Source: Pirellulales bacterium (GTDB lineage Bacteria; Planctomycetota; Planctomycetia; Pirellulales; JAEUIK01). From it: a stretch of DNA of 40,111 nucleotides. The DNA is taken from positions 1 through 40,111 of the forward strand of contig JAIESQ010000082.1 of NCBI GenBank assembly GCA_019745975.1, written 5' to 3'. Below are positions 1 through 7,667 of the stretch, in pieces; position 1 is the first letter of the stretch, and each line of letters starts with the position of its first letter. A program made the translations under genes and the position numbers. The notes under the pieces were generated by a model, which did no database searches, was not told where the DNA came from, and saw nothing but the letters and a program-made list of their open reading frames with translations.

Positions 1-29
1 TGCGATAGCCCAGGAGTTTCGGACACCGG
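1..29. repeat. Left terminal inverted repeat of the IS3 element
   Basis: This 29-bp sequence beginning TGCGATAGCC is the exact reverse complement of 1276-1304. The match stops at base 30, so the repeat is 29 bp long. Confidence 0.95.
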
Positions 30-41
30 TCGATTGGGTGT

Positions 42-926
42 TTACGCCGCTGCTGCCGGGGCGTGATCGGCCTCGTATTGGTTCGGTGATTTGTAGCCCA
101 GCGTCTGGTGCAACCGCACGGGATTGTAAAACGTTTCGATGTACTTGAACACGCTCAGCCGGGCGTCGGCCAGGTCGTGAAACGCTTCGTGGTTGGTCCA
201 CTCGTGTTTGAGCGACCAGAAGAACCGCTCCATCGCCGCGTTGTCGTAGCACGAGCCGGTGCGGCTCATCGAGCACGCGATGCCCAGCGTCCGCAAAGTT
301 TGTCGGTAGGCGTCGCTGGTGTATTGGCAACCGCGATCGCTGTGGTGCAGCAGTGCCTGGCCGTCAGGCCGTCGTGTTTCGATCGCCTGCCGCAGCGCCG
401 CGCTGACCAGTTCGGTGGCCAACGACGCGCTGATCGCCCAGCCCACCACCTTGCGACTGAACAAGTCCATCACGACTGCCAGATACACCCAGCCTGTGGC
501 CGTCGCCAGGTAGGTGATATCGGTCACCCACTTGCGATTGGGTTCGCTGGCGGTGAAGTCGCGATCGAGGGTGTTGGGCGCCGGTTCGTGATTCGGATCG
601 ACCTGGGTCGTCGTTGGGGTGAAGCGTTGACGAATGCGGCTTTTCAGGCCCATTTCGCGCATCGCGCTGGCTACCGTGTTGCGACAGGCCGTTTCCAAAT
701 CGTCCCGGTTCTGCAGTGCTTTGGCGACCTTGTGGCTGCCGTACACGCCGTGCGACGCCGCATGAACTTCGCGCACGGCTTGGCGAATCCGCTCGTGGCG
801 CTCGGCGCGCGGGCTCGGCGGGCGGTCGATCCAAGTGTAGTAGCCCGAGGCCGACACCTGCAGCACTTCGCACATCATGGCCACGGGGAGCGAGTCGCGA
901 TGCTCGTGGATCCAGGCGTATTTCAC
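42..926 (-). CDS. IS3-family transposase OrfB (DDE integrase domain)
   Basis: This is the catalytic half of an IS3-family transposase, 294 aa. An N-terminal HTH_21-like segment (about residues 40-95) is followed by an rve integrase core. The catalytic triad is visible as D136 (VTDITYL), D197 (HHSDRG) and E233 (AAMERFF), with 35 residues between the second D and the E, the IS3 D,D(35)E spacing. The nominal start is a GTG that overlaps the orfA stop as GTGA. In this family OrfB is normally made as an OrfAB fusion by -1 frameshifting. The OrfB frame stays open upstream across the A7 run at 956-962, and a slip there would give a fusion of about 398 aa. No internal damage is seen. Confidence 0.95.
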   Translation of the reverse strand: MKYAWIHEHRDSLPVAMMCEVLQVSASGYYTWIDRPPSPRAERHERIRQAVREVHAASHGVYGSHKVAKALQNRDDLETACRNTVASAMREMGLKSRIRQRFTPTTTQVDPNHEPAPNTLDRDFTASEPNRKWVTDITYLATATGWVYLAVVMDLFSRKVVGWAISASLATELVSAALRQAIETRRPDGQALLHHSDRGCQYTSDAYRQTLRTLGIACSMSRTGSCYDNAAMERFFWSLKHEWTNHEAFHDLADARLSVFKYIETFYNPVRLHQTLGYKSPNQYEADHAPAAAA

Positions 927-1237
927 AGCGACTCCTTCGCGAAATACGCCGTGGCTTTTTTTAGGATTTCACGCTCGAGCTCGGCCCGCCGCAGCTCGCG
1001 ACGCAACCGCTTGTTCTCCTCGCGCAACTCGTCGAGCGTGGCGTTCTCGCCGCACGGCTCGGGCTTGGGGGCTAACTTGGCGTGCCACTGCCGTAGGCTC
1101 TGCTCGCGCACGCCCAAGCTGTCGGCCGCGGCTTTGAAGGTGTACTTCTCCTCGACGATCAGGCGGACCGCATCGCGCTTGAACTCGTCGCTGAAGAACC
1201 GCTTTGTCTTTCGTCCTGCTGACTGTGAATCGTCCAT
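923..1237 (-). CDS. IS3-family transposase OrfA (HTH, leucine zipper)
   Basis: OrfA is 104 aa. It is a DNA-binding protein with a helix-turn-helix of the transposase_8 type (KRFFSDEFKRDAVRLIVEE, then a recognition helix near AADSLGVREQSLRQW). A coiled-coil or leucine-zipper region follows (ELREENKRLRRELRRAELEREILKK) and mediates dimerisation in the family. The ATG at 1237 has a near-perfect Shine-Dalgarno AAGGAGGT seven bases upstream. Near its 3' end the coding strand reads CTA AAA AAA GCC, an A-run slippery site where ribosomes can move back one base into the orfB frame. OrfA alone usually acts as a regulator of transposition. Confidence 0.94.
   Translation of the reverse strand: MDDSQSAGRKTKRFFSDEFKRDAVRLIVEEKYTFKAAADSLGVREQSLRQWHAKLAPKPEPCGENATLDELREENKRLRRELRRAELEREILKKATAYFAKESL
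956..962 (-). promoter_or_regulatory. Programmed -1 frameshift site (A7 slippery run) in the IS3 element
   Basis: On the minus strand an A7 run followed by G sits in the last codons shared by the orfA and orfB frames (CTA AAA AAA GCC in frame 0). The -1 frame is open from here into orfB. This matches the A6G-type slippery sites of IS3-family elements. I did not model the downstream stimulatory structure. Confidence 0.75.
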
Positions 1238-1275
1238 CGTTCGGACCTCCTTGGGGAACCATTATCCGGTTCCCG

Positions 1276-1304
1276 CCGGTGTCCGAAACTCCTGGGCTAT
1301 CGCA
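1276..1304. repeat. Right terminal inverted repeat of the IS3 element
   Basis: It ends GGGCTATCGCA and is the exact reverse complement of bases 1-29. It lies upstream of orfA, the usual place for the repeat next to the IS3 promoter. Confidence 0.95.
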
Positions 1305-1426
1305 CCTTGCCCTATTCCGCCCCGCGCGGACAGTATGACTTGTCGGGCTGCGGCTGGCTGCCGCTCAGATCGACCGCCGTGGGCTTTCTCAGCGAGGACG
1401 AGATTCACGAGTCGCGTCAGAAGTGA
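1305..1426 (+). pseudogene. 3' remnant of a gene interrupted by the IS3 element
   Basis: Directly after the right inverted repeat an open frame runs to a TGA at 1424-1426. It encodes about 40 residues that begin near TLPYSAPRGQYDLSG and end SEDEIHESRQK. Third codon positions are almost all G or C, like the real genes nearby, which suggests a true coding tail and not chance. The 5' part would lie beyond the left end of the element, outside the window. I do not recognise the protein family. Confidence 0.55.
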
Positions 1427-1596
1427 TTGTCTTCCCAGCCGCCGCAACGTGTCGGAAGATGGCACTCCGCAGGTTTCGTCCGCAAGCTGATCGTTGCGGC
1501 GCGGAGCCTTCAACCGTATCCGCATCTCGCGCGGGAAAAATCGGCCCACTTGACGAAGGGCGGTTTTCGTCCCAAGCTGTTTAGTTCCAACTCTTT

Positions 1597-1679
1597 GCCG
1601 GAGTGGCGGAATGGCAGACGCGCTGGATTCAAAATCCAGTCCTGGCAACAGGGTGTGGGTTCAAGTCCCACCTCCGGTA
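1597..1679 (+). tRNA. tRNA-Leu (anticodon CAA)
   Basis: The acceptor arms GCCGGAG (1597-1603) and CTCCGGT (1672-1678) pair, with a terminal G-U. The anticodon stem CTGGA/TCCAG encloses the loop TTCAAAA, giving anticodon CAA, which reads UUG leucine codons. The T arm is GTGGG-TTCAAGT-CCCAC. A long variable arm (CCTG/CAGG) marks a class II tRNA, as expected for leucine. No CCA is encoded after the discriminator base. A TTGACG hexamer at 1550-1555 could be its -35 box, but no convincing -10 is seen at standard spacing. Confidence 0.96.
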
Positions 1680-1781
1680 CTCGTGATCGCCAACAGCTAA
1701 CAAAGCTGCCGACTCGGCCTCCGGCCGCGCGGTTCTCACCGTCAGATCCATCGTTTTTTTCCCGCCGGCCGAGGATGCTGC

Positions 1782-2696
1782 ATGCGCTTCGCACTCGCTA
1801 TCGTCGTCTCGATCGCGGCTGCCGGCGTCGGTCGAGCCGAGCCACCGAAAGCCTACCCGCCCTACGCCAAACCCACGTCGATCGCCCATCGCGGCGCATC
1901 GTGGGACGCTCCCGAGCACACGCTGGCTGCCTACGAATTGGCGATCAAGCAGCACGCCGATTTCGTCGAGCCCGATCTGCAGATGACCAAAGACGGCGTA
2001 CTCGTCTGCCTGCACGACACCACCTTGGAGCGCACCACCAACGTCGAAGAGGTCTTCCCCGATCGGGCGCAGCTTGTTGGCGAAAAGAAAACGTGGCCGG
2101 TCGTCGAATTCACTTTGGCCGAAATCAAGCAGCTCGACGCCGGCTCCTGGAAATCACCGCAGTTTGCCGGGGCCAAAGTTCCCTCGCTCGATGAGATGAT
2201 CGACTGCGTGAAGAGCCGCGCCGGTATCATTCCCGAAACCAAATCGCCGGACTTGTACGGTCGCCGCGGGCTTTCGATGGAACGCGCACTTCTGGAGGTG
2301 CTGGCGAAACACCGGCTCGACCAGCCTGGCATCGATCCGGCGACGCCCGTCGTGATCCAGTCGTTCAGCGCCGAAAGCCTGAAGGTCTTGCGCAACGAGC
2401 TGGGCTGCAAACTGCCGATGGTGTTCCTGACGACGCAAGCCCCTGTGACGGCCGAAAGCCTGAAGCGGGTGCGGCAGTTCGCCGACGGCATCGCCCCCAA
2501 CAAAGCTGACGTGCTCGCCCGACCCAAACTTGTCGCCGACGCCCATGCGCTGGGGATGAGCGTGACGGTTTGGACCTTCCGCAGTGGGCAGACCGGCAAC
2601 TTCGACACCGTGCGTGACGAGATGCGGCACTTTGTAAGCGAGTTGAAAGTCGACGCCCTGTTCACCGACAATCCCGATCAGTTTCCGCGCGACTGA
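1782..2696 (+). CDS. Exported glycerophosphodiester phosphodiesterase (GDPD family)
   Basis: This 304-aa enzyme should hydrolyse glycerophosphodiesters, such as deacylated phospholipids, to sn-glycerol 3-phosphate and an alcohol. It has an N-terminal Sec signal peptide (about residues 1-19, MRFALAIVVSIAAAGVGRA), so it is probably periplasmic. The GDPD TIM barrel follows. H36-R37 fall in the HRG motif, E63 and D65 in VEPDLQMTKDG, and H78 in CLHD, the expected catalytic and metal-binding positions. Length is normal for exported GDPDs. The ATG is preceded by GAGGA at six bases. It stands alone downstream of the tRNA and convergent to the NIPSNAP gene, so it is probably transcribed singly. Confidence 0.93.
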   Translation: MRFALAIVVSIAAAGVGRAEPPKAYPPYAKPTSIAHRGASWDAPEHTLAAYELAIKQHADFVEPDLQMTKDGVLVCLHDTTLERTTNVEEVFPDRAQLVGEKKTWPVVEFTLAEIKQLDAGSWKSPQFAGAKVPSLDEMIDCVKSRAGIIPETKSPDLYGRRGLSMERALLEVLAKHRLDQPGIDPATPVVIQSFSAESLKVLRNELGCKLPMVFLTTQAPVTAESLKRVRQFADGIAPNKADVLARPKLVADAHALGMSVTVWTFRSGQTGNFDTVRDEMRHFVSELKVDALFTDNPDQFPRD

Positions 2697-2770
2697 GTGG
2701 TGGCAGCGCGGTTCGTCGATCGGAAGTGTGCAGTGCGGTGTCTCGACATCGCGCCGTGCGCGAATTGCGA

Positions 2771-3538
2771 TCACTTGGTTCGCGAATAGTCGGTCGGTGT
2801 CAAAAACAGCGACTTGACGCCGTCGGGCGTGGTAAGCGATCCGCCGGCGGCCGCTTCCGAGGCGGCCTTGGCTTTCTGCCAATCAGGGTCTTCGCGAAAC
2901 GCGGCGAAGCTCGCCGTGCACGCTTCCTGGCTGGGATGGGCCAGCAAGTAGATCAACGTCTCTTCGGCGCCAGGCTGACCCTTCTCCAACGTCCAGTAGG
3001 CCCAGTTCGTCATGCCATGCTTGGCGAATAGCGCGCACGTGTGATCGCGAAAGCGAGACAGCAAGCGATCGAGATTGCCGGGCGTGCAGGTGTAGGTGCG
3101 CAGCTCGAAGATGCGCGGCTCTTTGCCCGGGCCAGGCGCGATCGCTGGTGAGAAATCAGTCGCTTGCAAGAACCGCGATTCCACCTTGCTGGTGAGCTTC
3201 CCCTCCTTCTCCGAGGCGACGTAGGCCGCGCGCCACTCGGGATCGGCCATGAAGGCGCTCCACGACTTGTTGCGCGCCTCGCGCGTGGGATACGAAAGCA
3301 CGTAGTAGAGCTTGTTTTCCGGATTTTCGAGCGGCACCCAATAGCCGACGTTTGTCATGCCGTGCTTTTCGAAGAGCTTGCAAGTGTGATCGCGGAAGCG
3401 GGCGTGTAGCGCCTCGAGCTTGCCCTCGGGCGCCGTGTAGACGCGCAGCTCATAACAGCGCGTGTCCGCTGACTCGGCAGCGTGCATTGTCGCGCTCGTG
3501 CCCAGGAACAAACCGATCCCCAACATCATCTCGCGCAT
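2771..3538 (-). CDS. Exported protein with two NIPSNAP domains
   Basis: This 255-aa protein has a signal peptide (MREMMLGIGLFLGTSATMHA) and then two homologous NIPSNAP (ferredoxin-like, dimeric alpha-beta barrel) domains. Each starts with an ELR-Y-T strand and contains RFRDHTC-LF-KHGMTN. Tandem NIPSNAP proteins are common in Planctomycetes. Their biochemical role is unknown and none should be assumed. I chose the ATG at 3538 over one 39 bases upstream, because it has GAGGG eight bases before it and places the signal peptide at the N-terminus. The gene is divergent from the Nramp-like gene. Confidence 0.88.
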   Translation of the reverse strand: MREMMLGIGLFLGTSATMHAAESADTRCYELRVYTAPEGKLEALHARFRDHTCKLFEKHGMTNVGYWVPLENPENKLYYVLSYPTREARNKSWSAFMADPEWRAAYVASEKEGKLTSKVESRFLQATDFSPAIAPGPGKEPRIFELRTYTCTPGNLDRLLSRFRDHTCALFAKHGMTNWAYWTLEKGQPGAEETLIYLLAHPSQEACTASFAAFREDPDWQKAKAASEAAAGGSLTTPDGVKSLFLTPTDYSRTK

Positions 3539-3740
3539 CACCAAAACCCTCGGGGAAAAACAAAACCTGGTTCGCAACCCGCTATGGGCGTGGTAAGAGT
3601 ATCGCTTGTGGGGGACCGCTCGCCAATGGGCCGGCCGCTAATCAGCATCTGCAAATTGTGAAGCCTGATCGGCCGCCGCGTGCTAGAGGGGCCGGCGGTG
3701 AACGATTCGCCAGCCGCGCGTTCGTCTCGATCGAGGACCA

Positions 3741-5729
3741 ATGGCCCGACTCTCTGCGCAGCGTGCCGTGTCCGAATCGCCCGATCGCTCGACTGTAGCG
3801 GCCGCGGCAACGTACCTGCCGCCGTGGGAAGTCGGCGAGCTAGTCGCGCCGCCAGCGCGGGGGCGGCGCTCGGTGACGGCGCTTCTCGGGCCAGGCATCT
3901 TGCTGGCTGGCGGGGCGATCGGCGCTGGCGAATGGCTCTTCGGCCCAGCGGTCACCGCGCAGTACGGTGGCACGTTTCTTTGGCTGGCCACGATCAGCAT
4001 CGGCCTACAGGTGATCTTCAATATCGAAGCGATGCGCTACGCGCTTTATTGCGGTGAGCCGATCCTGGTGGGCTTCTTTCGCACCGGGCCTGGCCCGCGC
4101 TTCTGGACGGTCTGCTACATCACGCTATTTGTCGCGCACATCTGGCCGTTCATGGCGTCGAACGCGGCGGTGCCGCTAGCCGCGGCCCTGCTGGGTCACT
4201 TGCCCGGCGACGCGATCGTGTCTTTCGGGGGCCTGGCCTGTTCCGAAGCAGAGCTCGTCAAGGTGTTAGGCTTCGCAATCTTCTTCGTCGCGTTCGTGCC
4301 GCTGGTGTTCGGCGGTCGCATCTATACGGTGCTCGAGCGCGTCATGGCGATCAAGGTCGCGCTGGTGCTGGGGTTTCTGATTATCGTCGTGGCGGCGCTC
4401 GTCTCCTGGCAGAACGTCGGGGAAGTGTTGACGGGCTTTCTGCGTTTCGGCAGCGTGGCGATCCGCGCTCAGACGGTTGTCGCCGGCCGGCACTTCACGC
4501 TCGCCGAGCGCGACGGCCCGGCGACCTACTTGTTGCAAGGCTCAGTGGACAACGATGGTGCCGCGGTCGTGACGGCGTTTGCCGTCGAACGCGATGGCTC
4601 ACGAACCAACTACGACTCGTTGCAAGAGATCCCGCGCGAGTTGCTCGCCCGCCGTCGCGCCATGGTAAACCGCGCCCTCCAGCTCGCGCAGCCTGGCAAG
4701 TTCACCGTCGAAGCGCTCGACGCCAGCGGCTCGATCTGGGGTGCCGGTGAAATTCGACCCGACGGCTCGTGGCATCTGACCCGGGTCGCCGAAACGCGCG
4801 ACGGAATTCGGCGAGAGCACGTTTCACTCGATGAAAAGGCCGAACCGGCCCTGGGTCGCCTGCGAGAGATTTGCCGCAATCGCGGTTTCGAGCGCCAGCA
4901 GCTTGCCAGCTATTGGCGCGAGCATGGCCGCTTGCCCGATCTCGACTGGGGAATGCTGGCCGCGTTCGCCGCGATTGCCGGCTCGGGCGGACTGGCAAAT
5001 TGCCTGTTTTCGAATTATGCCCGCGACAAAGGCTGGGGGATGGGCTTTCAAACAGGCGCCATCCCTAGCGCCATCGGCGGCCGGAACATCTCACTGTCGC
5101 ATGTCGGTCAAGTGTTTGTTGTTGAGCAGGATTCGCTGCGGCGTTGGCGCGGATGGTTTCGGCACGTGATGCGAGACCAGGTTGGCGTCTGGTTGCCGTG
5201 CAGCTTGATCGGATTGGCCCTCCCCTGCATGTTGTCGCTGCAGTTTCTGCGCAACGTGCCGGTCGCTGGCAACCGGATCGCGGCGCTCACGGCCGAGGGG
5301 ATCGCCAACGCATTTCCCGCGTATGCCCAGTTCTGGTGGTCGATCACGCTGGTGATCAGCTTCTTGTGCCTGGCTCCTAACGCCGTGCTGTCGGGCGACT
5401 TGATCGCACGGCTTTGGACCGACCTGCTGTGGGTCGGCAATCGCCGCGCGCAGCGCCTCGACGAGCGGTACGTCAAACACATCTACTACGGTATCCTGCT
5501 GCTCTACGCCGTATGGGGCTCGCTGACCTTGGCGCTGCTCGATCCGCTGCAGATCGCCAAAGTCGGGGCTGTGCTGGGCAATGTGGCGCTGAGCTTCACC
5601 GCGTTTCACGCGCTCTACGTGAATCGCACGCTATTGCCGCCGGCGCTGCGTCCGAACTGGTTCATGCAAGCGGGGCTGGTGGCGACCGGAGTGTTCTTTC
5701 TGGCGATCACCGTTCTGGCCGTCCTCTGA
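3741..5729 (+). CDS. Nramp-like membrane transporter with an inserted soluble domain
   Basis: This 662-aa integral membrane protein of the Nramp/APC superfamily has about 11-12 hydrophobic segments. TM1 begins near residue 48 (LLGPGILLAGGAIGAGEW). The canonical Nramp TM1 metal motif DPGN is replaced by GGAIGAGEW. In the TM6 region the expected MPH-type motif is replaced by GSGGLANCLFSNYARDKGW. A hydrophilic insert of about 160 residues (roughly 235-395) separates the early TMs from the later ones and is not part of ordinary Nramp proteins. The substrate is therefore unclear and may not be a divalent metal. A GAGGA lies only about four bases before the ATG, so the true start could be slightly downstream. 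The next gene starts 27 bases after its stop, so an operon is likely. Confidence 0.8.
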   Translation: MARLSAQRAVSESPDRSTVAAAATYLPPWEVGELVAPPARGRRSVTALLGPGILLAGGAIGAGEWLFGPAVTAQYGGTFLWLATISIGLQVIFNIEAMRYALYCGEPILVGFFRTGPGPRFWTVCYITLFVAHIWPFMASNAAVPLAAALLGHLPGDAIVSFGGLACSEAELVKVLGFAIFFVAFVPLVFGGRIYTVLERVMAIKVALVLGFLIIVVAALVSWQNVGEVLTGFLRFGSVAIRAQTVVAGRHFTLAERDGPATYLLQGSVDNDGAAVVTAFAVERDGSRTNYDSLQEIPRELLARRRAMVNRALQLAQPGKFTVEALDASGSIWGAGEIRPDGSWHLTRVAETRDGIRREHVSLDEKAEPALGRLREICRNRGFERQQLASYWREHGRLPDLDWGMLAAFAAIAGSGGLANCLFSNYARDKGWGMGFQTGAIPSAIGGRNISLSHVGQVFVVEQDSLRRWRGWFRHVMRDQVGVWLPCSLIGLALPCMLSLQFLRNVPVAGNRIAALTAEGIANAFPAYAQFWWSITLVISFLCLAPNAVLSGDLIARLWTDLLWVGNRRAQRLDERYVKHIYYGILLLYAVWGSLTLALLDPLQIAKVGAVLGNVALSFTAFHALYVNRTLLPPALRPNWFMQAGLVATGVFFLAITVLAVL

Positions 5730-5756
5730 CGAAGCAATTGACGCTAGGAAACTGCC

Positions 5757-6758
5757 GTGAAGCTTATTGTCTTTCCCCCGCTCGACGACACCCGGCTGAC
5801 GCGGATTCGCCAGGCCGCCGCGCCGATGCAGGTGGTGTCGCCGTCCGACGAACAGCAAGCGCTCGCCGAAATTCGCGATGCCGACGCCTTCTTCGGCAAG
5901 CTGACTCCGCCGCTGTTGGCAGCCGCCCAACAGTTGCGCTGGGTGCAAGCCCCGACCGCCAGCTTGGAGCATTACCTCTTTCCTGAACTGATCGCGCACC
6001 CGTCCAAGCTGACCAACATGCGCGGCCTCTATAGCGACGTGGTCGCCGAACACGCCATCGGGATGTTGATCGCCTTGTGCCGGAACTTTCCGCAGTACGT
6101 GCGACAACAACAGCATGACCATTGGGCGCCTGTCGGCGGCGAGGAGGCCCGCGGCGACTTCATCTCGGGGCCGGGCACGGTGACCGCCATCGATCGCGCT
6201 CACCGCCACCTGGCTGGCAGTACGCTGGGGATCGTCGGCCTGGGTGAAATCGGCCGCGAGATCGCTCGCAAAGCCGTGGCCTTCGACCTGCGCCTGGTGG
6301 CGGTCGATCCGCACACGGACCAGAAAGTGCCAGGCGTCGAGATGATCTGGCCACCCGCCGAGCTCGACGAATTGCTAACCGCGAGCGATTTCGTGATCAT
6401 CGCGGCGCCGCACACGCCGCAGACCGCCGGGCTGTTCGGCCGCACGCAATTCGAACGGATGATGCGGACGGCGTATTTGATCAACGTGGGACGCGGCGCA
6501 ATTGTGAATCTGAGCGACTTGGCGGCGGCATTGGCGGCCGGCGACATCGCTGGCGCGGGGCTCGATGTGTTTGAAACAGAGCCGTTGCCTGCCGAACACC
6601 CGTTGTGGCGCATGGATAACGTAATCCTGACGCCACACATTGCCGGCTATGGCACGCAGATCGCCGGGCGGCATCTGCAAGTTGTGCTCGACAACGTGGC
6701 CCGCTTCGTTCGCGGCGAAACGCTCTTGAACGAAGTCGACAAGGCCCGCTGGTACTAA
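5757..6758 (+). CDS. D-2-hydroxyacid dehydrogenase (NAD-binding)
   Basis: This 333-aa cytoplasmic oxidoreductase of the D-isomer-specific 2-hydroxyacid dehydrogenase family interconverts 2-oxoacids and D-2-hydroxyacids with NAD(P)H. The Rossmann motif is visible (GIVGLGEIGREIA, about residues 158-170). So are the catalytic Arg (INVGRGAIV), Glu (DVFETEPLP) and His (LTPHIAGYG) of the family. The substrate cannot be told from sequence. The start is GTG with AGGA seven bases upstream. It lies 27 bases downstream of the Nramp-like gene on the same strand, so the two are probably cotranscribed. The transporter might import its substrate, which is inference only. Confidence 0.9.
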   Translation: MKLIVFPPLDDTRLTRIRQAAAPMQVVSPSDEQQALAEIRDADAFFGKLTPPLLAAAQQLRWVQAPTASLEHYLFPELIAHPSKLTNMRGLYSDVVAEHAIGMLIALCRNFPQYVRQQQHDHWAPVGGEEARGDFISGPGTVTAIDRAHRHLAGSTLGIVGLGEIGREIARKAVAFDLRLVAVDPHTDQKVPGVEMIWPPAELDELLTASDFVIIAAPHTPQTAGLFGRTQFERMMRTAYLINVGRGAIVNLSDLAAALAAGDIAGAGLDVFETEPLPAEHPLWRMDNVILTPHIAGYGTQIAGRHLQVVLDNVARFVRGETLLNEVDKARWY

Positions 6759-6779
6759 TCGACTTTGACCCCCAGATGA

Positions 6780-7601
6780 CTACGGTTTGGGCCAATAGAG
6801 CCCATCGGCAGTTCTGCCTAGGATCTGTTCGCGTTCAGCGGCCGTAAGCCACGGGCATAGCCGCTCGACCGTGGCCAGCGCCCCGACGTAGCTCGATTTC
6901 AACAACACGTGCGGGAAATCGCTCCCCCAGATCATCCGCGCCGGGCCAAAGCTGTCGTATACCGCTCGCGGCAGATCGCGGCAATCGGCATACGGATACG
7001 GCGCCCGGCTGAAGTAATAGAATCCGCTGATTTTGACATACACGCGCGGGAACCGCTTGAGTTCCAGTAACGGCGCAAGACCCGCGAGATCGTCAGGCCG
7101 AGGAGGGTGGGCCAAATGATCGATCACGATGGCCACGGTCGGAAATCGTTCGGCCATTCGCGCCACGGCCGGCAGGTGCTCGAAGTCACACAGCACGCTG
7201 ACGACGATCCCCTGCCGCGCTGCCACATCCCAAAGCGAAGACGTCTCGGGCTGGCCAAAGCAAGCTGCCTTGCCTGGTACCTTGGGTCGCAGTCGCACAC
7301 CGCGGCAGCCGCGCTCGACGCACCAATAAGCCAACCGCTCGGCAGCGGCGGACTGGCGTGGATCAACTACGCACACCGCTGCGAAACGATCCGGCTCGGC
7401 GGCCGCCGCGTCGGCGACGTACGAGTTGTCCTCGCCCGGATAAACCGGCTGGACGAGCACCGCGCGCTCGACGCCATGCTCGTCCAGGTAATGTCGCAAC
7501 AACTCAACGGAGATGTCGGCCTCGGGGCCGACGATGGTCCGCACCGGGCATGTGACCTGAAGCACGGGCCGCCAAATGTGAGTGTGCGCGTCGACAATCA
7601 T
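6780..7601 (-). CDS. Amidohydrolase-family (Amidohydro_2) metal-dependent hydrolase
   Basis: This 273-aa TIM-barrel hydrolase belongs to the Amidohydro_2 group (lactonases, decarboxylases such as ACMSD or LigI-like). The metal-binding HxH comes directly after the start (MIVDAHTHIW). Later conserved sites are VIDHLAHP and WGSDFPH, the last carrying the usual Asp of the family. The ATG at 7601 is preferred because family members begin at the HxH strand; a TTG 66 bases upstream only adds an unconserved tail. It is the last gene of a compact minus-strand run with the LLM oxidoreductase, alcohol dehydrogenase and DUF4334 genes, which suggests a catabolic pathway in which it opens a lactone or ring. 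The substrate is unknown. Confidence 0.87.
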   Translation of the reverse strand: MIVDAHTHIWRPVLQVTCPVRTIVGPEADISVELLRHYLDEHGVERAVLVQPVYPGEDNSYVADAAAAEPDRFAAVCVVDPRQSAAAERLAYWCVERGCRGVRLRPKVPGKAACFGQPETSSLWDVAARQGIVVSVLCDFEHLPAVARMAERFPTVAIVIDHLAHPPRPDDLAGLAPLLELKRFPRVYVKISGFYYFSRAPYPYADCRDLPRAVYDSFGPARMIWGSDFPHVLLKSSYVGALATVERLCPWLTAAEREQILGRTADGLYWPKP

Positions 7602-7667
7602 CGCGGTCCGCCCGAATTCGACGGATTGACGGAGGCCACTGCGCGCGATAGGCGCGGCCCACAGCAA

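Larger units (their letters stand above)
1..1304 (-). mobile_element. Complete IS3-family insertion sequence (orfA + orfB)
   Basis: The element is bounded by perfect 29-bp inverted repeats (1-29 and 1276-1304) that begin TG and end CA, as in the IS3 family. Between them, on the minus strand, lie orfA (HTH protein) and orfB (DDE integrase) with a 4-base overlap and an upstream A7 slippery run. Both reading frames are intact, so the copy could be active. Its left end coincides with base 1 of the window, so the left flank and any target-site duplication cannot be seen. This is consistent with a contig that breaks at a multicopy element. The right flank is the 3' remnant of an interrupted gene. 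Confidence 0.95.

Noticed and set aside
108-1490. A 460-codon plus-strand open frame through the IS3 element
   Set aside because: It is antisense to both transposase frames and crosses the element boundary.
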